DNA of 64,000 nt, taken from assembly GCF_042665525.1 (NCBI RefSeq), contig NZ_JBHTCQ010000004.1, positions 1 through 64,000 on the forward strand, written 5' to 3'. Both the position numbers and the translations under genes were made by a program. Under the pieces are notes generated by a model that was not told where the DNA came from, ran no database searches, and saw nothing but the letters and a program-made list of their open reading frames with translations. This DNA is from Allobogoriella alba. GTDB lineage: Bacteria > Actinomycetota > Actinomycetes > Actinomycetales > Actinomycetaceae. Below, piece by piece: positions 61,304 through 64,000 of the stretch (position 1 is the stretch's first letter; each line of letters starts with the position of its first letter).

Positions 61304-61350
61304 CTTACCGGCTTACCCATCCCGGCCATCGTCCAGCCGACCAACGGCCT

Positions 61351-61378
61351 GATTGACATAATGTGCCTTATCGGATCC
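61351..61378 (-). other. dif-like recombination site (XerC/XerD type)
   Basis: On the minus strand the site reads as an 11-bp arm ggatccgataa, a 6-bp centre ggcaca, and an 11-bp arm ttatgtcaatc. This is the architecture of dif: compared with Escherichia coli dif (arms GGTGCGCATAA and TTATGTTAAAT around a 6-bp centre) the arms agree at 7 and 8 of 11 positions. It lies in a non-coding gap exactly where GC content falls. It could be the chromosomal dif or a dif-like attachment site of an integrated element. The rest of the 258-base gap (61264-61521) holds one hairpin and nothing else recognisable. Confidence 0.6.
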
Positions 61379-61521
61379 GGATCAGTCCCGGCCAGGCCCG
61401 GACTAGCAAGGAGCAGACGACAACTCGTCCCACTGCGCCACAACGCCGTTCATGCAGGCCAGCTGTACAGAGAGTCCATGACGAGGCGCTGAGGGACGTC
61501 GAGCACCCACATGCGCTCAAC

Positions 61522-62274
61522 TCACTCCGCTTCGCAGACGCAGACCTGCTTCGCAGAATCCCCGGTGAACTGTCGACCGGACCAGTCGCCGAAGCGCTCG
61601 ACCAACCGGAGCCCACCGAGCGAGAGCAACAATGGAAGCTCCTGAGGGAAGATGCTCCTGATCTCGAGCGGTGCGACGACGAAGTCGGGCTCTGAGTCCG
61701 TGGACAAGTGCCACGTTCCGCGCGTCACCTGCGCGGCGGCGTCGTAGGTCTCCGCGACGTCGACCTGCACTGTGCCGCGGTCGGGGTCCTCGAACGACAA
61801 CGCATCGCGGGTGCGTCGAACGCCGTCGGCATCAGCAAGAAGCCGCACGCTCGGGTTGAACACGTCGAAGACGAAGCGCGCCCCGGGCGCAAGGTGCGCT
61901 CGCACGGATCGGAAGCAGCTCAGCAGGTCGGCTGCCTCGTGCAGATGGAGCAGAGAATTGGCTGCGATGAAGACGAGGTCGAACGTGCGGCCGAAGTCGA
62001 AGTCCCGCATGTCTCCCTGCACCCACTCCACGGCCACCGCGCGCTCGTCCGCCTTGCGCCGAGCCTCGAGAAGCATCTCCGGCGAGAGTTCTAGGCCGGT
62101 GCTCGAGTGCCCGTCGGAGGCGATGGGGATCAACTTGCTTCCGGTGCCGGACCCGAGTTCCAAGACGCTCCCGCCTTGCCGATCGGCTGCGGCCCTGTAG
62201 AAGTCGACGGCCGCCTCGTCATCGGGAAACAACCGGTGGTACAGGCTCGCATCCGAGTAGAACGGATCACTCAT
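61522..62274 (-). CDS. Class I SAM-dependent methyltransferase
   Basis: A 250-residue methyltransferase: SVLELGSGTGSKLIPIASDG (motif I), TGLELSPEMLLEARRKADER, WVQGDMRDFDFGRTFDLVFI and ARFVFDVFNPS. The N-terminus, SDPFYSDASLYHRLFPDDEA, is that of small accessory methyltransferases. Substrate unknown. Its GC is well below the rest of the window and codons with A or T in third place are frequent, so it is probably acquired. It is the most downstream of four minus-strand genes at the right edge, 20 bases after the GNAT gene. Confidence 0.85.
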   Translation of the reverse strand: MSDPFYSDASLYHRLFPDDEAAVDFYRAAADRQGGSVLELGSGTGSKLIPIASDGHSSTGLELSPEMLLEARRKADERAVAVEWVQGDMRDFDFGRTFDLVFIAANSLLHLHEAADLLSCFRSVRAHLAPGARFVFDVFNPSVRLLADADGVRRTRDALSFEDPDRGTVQVDVAETYDAAAQVTRGTWHLSTDSEPDFVVAPLEIRSIFPQELPLLLSLGGLRLVERFGDWSGRQFTGDSAKQVCVCEAE

Positions 62275-62294
62275 GACGCGTGCACCTTCCGTGG

Positions 62295-62990
62295 CTACGC
62301 ATCGCGTCGTCCGCCTTCTAACCCCAAGAAGCGCCGGACGCCGTCCGCACCATCGACTGTGACCTCGTCACCTGGGCGCACGTAGCTCGTGGACGTAACG
62401 ACGACGCGCTGTTCATCCGTCCCGACCTTGCTTTGCCGAGTGTGCTGGACGATCCGACGTCGACCGTTGTCGACGTAGCCGACCTTACGACTGACGGCCG
62501 CTGAGGCGTGGTTGCCCACGATGTAGCCCGACTCGCACCTATCGGCACCGAGCTCGTCGAAGGCGAAGCCAACGGCCATCTGGCGCATCAACGTGCCCGT
62601 TCCTTGCCCGTGGTGGGCTCGTCCCAGCCAGGAGCCAGTCATGACGTGGCGCGTCTGCGGGAAGTCCTTCGCATGCATGTCCTGCATCCCGACGAGGACG
62701 TCATCGCGACGGACCACCAGCGCGAGCCGCCACTCGTCAGGCGCGAACGTGGCCCTCTGCGTCCACCACCATCCGAGCGACGTCGTCGGGAAGCCATCGG
62801 GAGAACCGGGCGCGAACGGCTCCTCGTGCCAGTCCCGGAGAAACGGCATGGGCAGGTCCGGAACTTGGATGCCGCTGCGCACGAGTTCGACCAGTTCCGG
62901 TAGGTCGTCGTCGCGCAGGACGCTGAGCACCACTGGGCCGCACGCGATCCGCAGCGCGAATGGCGGGAAGATCTCCTCCAGCGTGAGCAT
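62295..62990 (-). CDS. GNAT-family N-acetyltransferase
   Basis: A 231-residue acetyltransferase. The acetyl-CoA region is VMTGSWLGRAHHGQGTGTLM followed by RQMAVGFAFDELGADRCESG and GNHASAAVSRKVGYVDNGRR, the usual A and B motifs of GNAT proteins that modify small molecules or ribosomal proteins. ATG 62990 fits the domain start; a longer frame to 63143 would overlap the HAD gene. It shares the lower GC of this end of the window. Acceptor unknown. Confidence 0.87.
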   Translation of the reverse strand: MLTLEEIFPPFALRIACGPVVLSVLRDDDLPELVELVRSGIQVPDLPMPFLRDWHEEPFAPGSPDGFPTTSLGWWWTQRATFAPDEWRLALVVRRDDVLVGMQDMHAKDFPQTRHVMTGSWLGRAHHGQGTGTLMRQMAVGFAFDELGADRCESGYIVGNHASAAVSRKVGYVDNGRRRIVQHTRQSKVGTDEQRVVVTSTSYVRPGDEVTVDGADGVRRFLGLEGGRRDA

Positions 62991-63016
62991 GCTGGATTGT
63001 TTCCAAGGCGACGTCT

Positions 63017-63757
63017 TCACCGCCAGTAAGTTTTTCCGCACGCTCGAGCGGGCGAGATACGAGTTCGCGGCGCAAGCAATGATCCGCACGCATGGCCACA
63101 CGTCCGTGGACCAGCACTCAGCGGTCCCCTGCACTCCAAGCAACCACTGCCTTGGAGAAGCAGATCGACGGACTCCGACTCAGTCCCGCTCCATTGCCAT
63201 CGGAGCCCACAAATGCCGAGCGACTGTGCCACCTCGACGTTGCCGACACCGTCGTCGATGAACAGCACGTCATCCGGGTCGGCTCGGAGGTCGGCGAGGA
63301 CCTGGTCGAAATACGCGGGATCGGGCTTGGCGACGCCGAGGTCGCACGAGTAGTACGTGCCATCAAGAACGCGCTCATACCCCAACGTCGCCTTCATGAA
63401 CCGAGCACGCCCAGGATCCTGGTTCGTCGCAAGGTGAGTCTTCAGTCCCGAGTTCTGCCACGTGGGCACCTCGGCGAGCAGACTGCGATTGACCTGGATG
63501 GCACACCAGAGCCGTTGATGGACCTCGGTCGCGTCGTGGTCCGCCCCTTTCTCCTGGAGTAGACCTCGGAGGGCGGGGACCACCTCGGCCCTTCCGGTGA
63601 CGACGTCGCCGTCGCGCCGGAACGTCTCCCGAAGCCACTCCTCGGCGCCGTCTCGAACGACCATGTTCAGCTCACTTGCGAAGTCAGCGGCGGGCCTCTG
63701 CAGCACCCCATCAGCGTCTAGCAGAACGTGCCGCTGCATGTCAGTACGACGGCTCAT
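63017..63757 (-). CDS. HAD-superfamily hydrolase with abnormal C-terminus
   Basis: A 246-residue frame. Residues about 9-205 are a HAD hydrolase: HVLLDADGVLQRPAADF (motif I, with the second Asp present), HLATNQDPGRARFM (motif II region), GVAKPDPAYFDQVL (motif III Lys) and VLFIDDGVGNVEVAQSLGI (motif IV). After SESVDLLLQ the sequence turns into CLECRGPLSAGPRTCGHACG and more, unlike the family, so the gene may be truncated and fused to non-coding sequence, or contain a frameshift near 63160. ATG 63757 or 63739 starts it. A phosphatase role is likely. Confidence 0.75.
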   Translation of the reverse strand: MSRRTDMQRHVLLDADGVLQRPAADFASELNMVVRDGAEEWLRETFRRDGDVVTGRAEVVPALRGLLQEKGADHDATEVHQRLWCAIQVNRSLLAEVPTWQNSGLKTHLATNQDPGRARFMKATLGYERVLDGTYYSCDLGVAKPDPAYFDQVLADLRADPDDVLFIDDGVGNVEVAQSLGICGLRWQWSGTESESVDLLLQGSGCLECRGPLSAGPRTCGHACGSLLAPRTRISPARACGKTYWR

Positions 63758-63761
63758 TCCG

Positions 63762-64000
63762 CTAGCCGCCGGCGTTGATCACACAGAACAGATTGCCGTC
63801 CGGGTCGGCCAGGACCACGAAGTCCGCATCGTCCGGGTAGTCCCATTCGACGCGCTTGGCGCCCAACGCGATCAGCCGGTCGACCTCGGCGAGCTGTTCC
63901 TCCTCATCGGCGGCCCACAGGTCGAGGTGCGTCCGATCGTCCTCGTCGAGGTGCAGGCGTGGCGCACCGCCATCGGTCGGGACCAGGAAGTCCGGATTCG
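63762..64000 (-). CDS. VOC-family (glyoxalase-like) protein, cut by the right edge
   Basis: The last 78 codons of a minus-strand gene whose 5' part lies beyond the window. It ends DRLIALGAKRVEW, DYPDDADFVVLADPDGNLFC and VINAGG before TAG, the typical end of vicinal-oxygen-chelate proteins; the Asp-Pro-Asp-Gly-Asn and following residues include a metal-ligand region. Such proteins give resistance to small toxic compounds or act as isomerases. It lies 4 bases upstream of the HAD gene, in the same orientation. Confidence 0.8.
   Translation of the reverse strand, partial: NPDFLVPTDGGAPRLHLDEDDRTHLDLWAADEEEQLAEVDRLIALGAKRVEWDYPDDADFVVLADPDGNLFCVINAGG

Noticed and set aside
61353..61373. A TTGACA-type promoter at the dif-like site
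   Set aside because: ttgaca is present but no -10 element follows at 16-18 bases, and the two-arm dif architecture explains the sequence better.
61363..61695. A 110-codon plus-strand frame at the edge of the low-GC region
   Set aside because: It overlaps the methyltransferase 3' end, has no recognisable domain and begins inside the dif-like site.
61522..63760. Integron attC sites between the accessory genes
   Set aside because: The gaps are only 4-26 bases and lack the paired core sites (RYYYAAC and GTTRRRY) of attC.

Overview
The window is chromosomal DNA from a very GC-rich actinobacterium, most plausibly of the order Micrococcales. The evidence is the GC-ending codons, the many GTG starts, the scpA-scpB-rluB-tyrA-cmk-acyltransferase-der block, an actinobacterial division block with FHA and MerR proteins, a DUF222/HNH ('13E12') gene, an F420-type flavin-independent oxidoreductase and a desferrioxamine-type siderophore operon. 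Species cannot be named from sequence alone.

Layout. 1-5.8 kb: the end of scpA, scpB, rluB, tyrA, cmk, a PlsC-type acyltransferase and der, tightly coupled; two arrays of one 60-bp repeat family lie in this block, at the scpA/scpB junction and between tyrA and cmk. 5.8-10.5 kb: tRNA-Pro(GGG), benzoylformate decarboxylase and an SNF2 helicase. 10.5-18.3 kb: GH27 alpha-galactosidase, a heterodimeric ABC exporter with complementary degenerate sites, an MDR oxidoreductase and an acyl-CoA ligase. 18.4-23.8 kb: a 5-oxoprolinase (Pxp) operon with an NRAMP-like transporter, PxpA, a PxpB-PxpC fusion and a biotin carboxylase-BCCP protein. 23.9-32 kb: DUF222/HNH protein, an SDR/formamidase pair, RlmC, an ArsR-type regulator with MFS exporter behind a three-copy 13-bp operator-like array, and a nucleoside hydrolase. 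32-37.2 kb: TgpA-type transglutaminase, DUF58, MoxR and a small membrane protein. 37.3-44.8 kb: RNase HI, an LLM oxidoreductase, then CDP-alcohol phosphatidyltransferase, DUF881, SBP, DUF881, GarA, FtsR, bifunctional nuclease and MerR, the order known from mycobacteria but without gcvH.

44.8-49.5 kb: DUF2695 protein, epimerase, ketopantoate-reductase-like protein, a GNAT-like protein, and an ECF sigma factor with DoxX. 49.5-54.9 kb: siderophore operon desA-desB-(desC-desD fusion) behind a candidate iron box; its last gene seems to change frame near the 3' end. 54.8-61.3 kb: secreted endonuclease I, orphan hexapeptide acyltransferase, FAD monooxygenase/TetR pair with a 26-bp palindrome, an ECF42-type sigma/DGPF pair and a dihydrofolate-reductase-like protein.

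From about 61.35 kb to the right edge the character changes. A dif-like XerC/XerD-type site is followed by DNA of clearly lower GC carrying four same-strand genes (methyltransferase, GNAT, HAD hydrolase, VOC protein) typical of mobile accessory DNA. This junction, the 60-bp repeat family and the biotin-carboxylase-linked Pxp operon are the parts most worth a second look. No CRISPR array, rRNA or transposase was seen.
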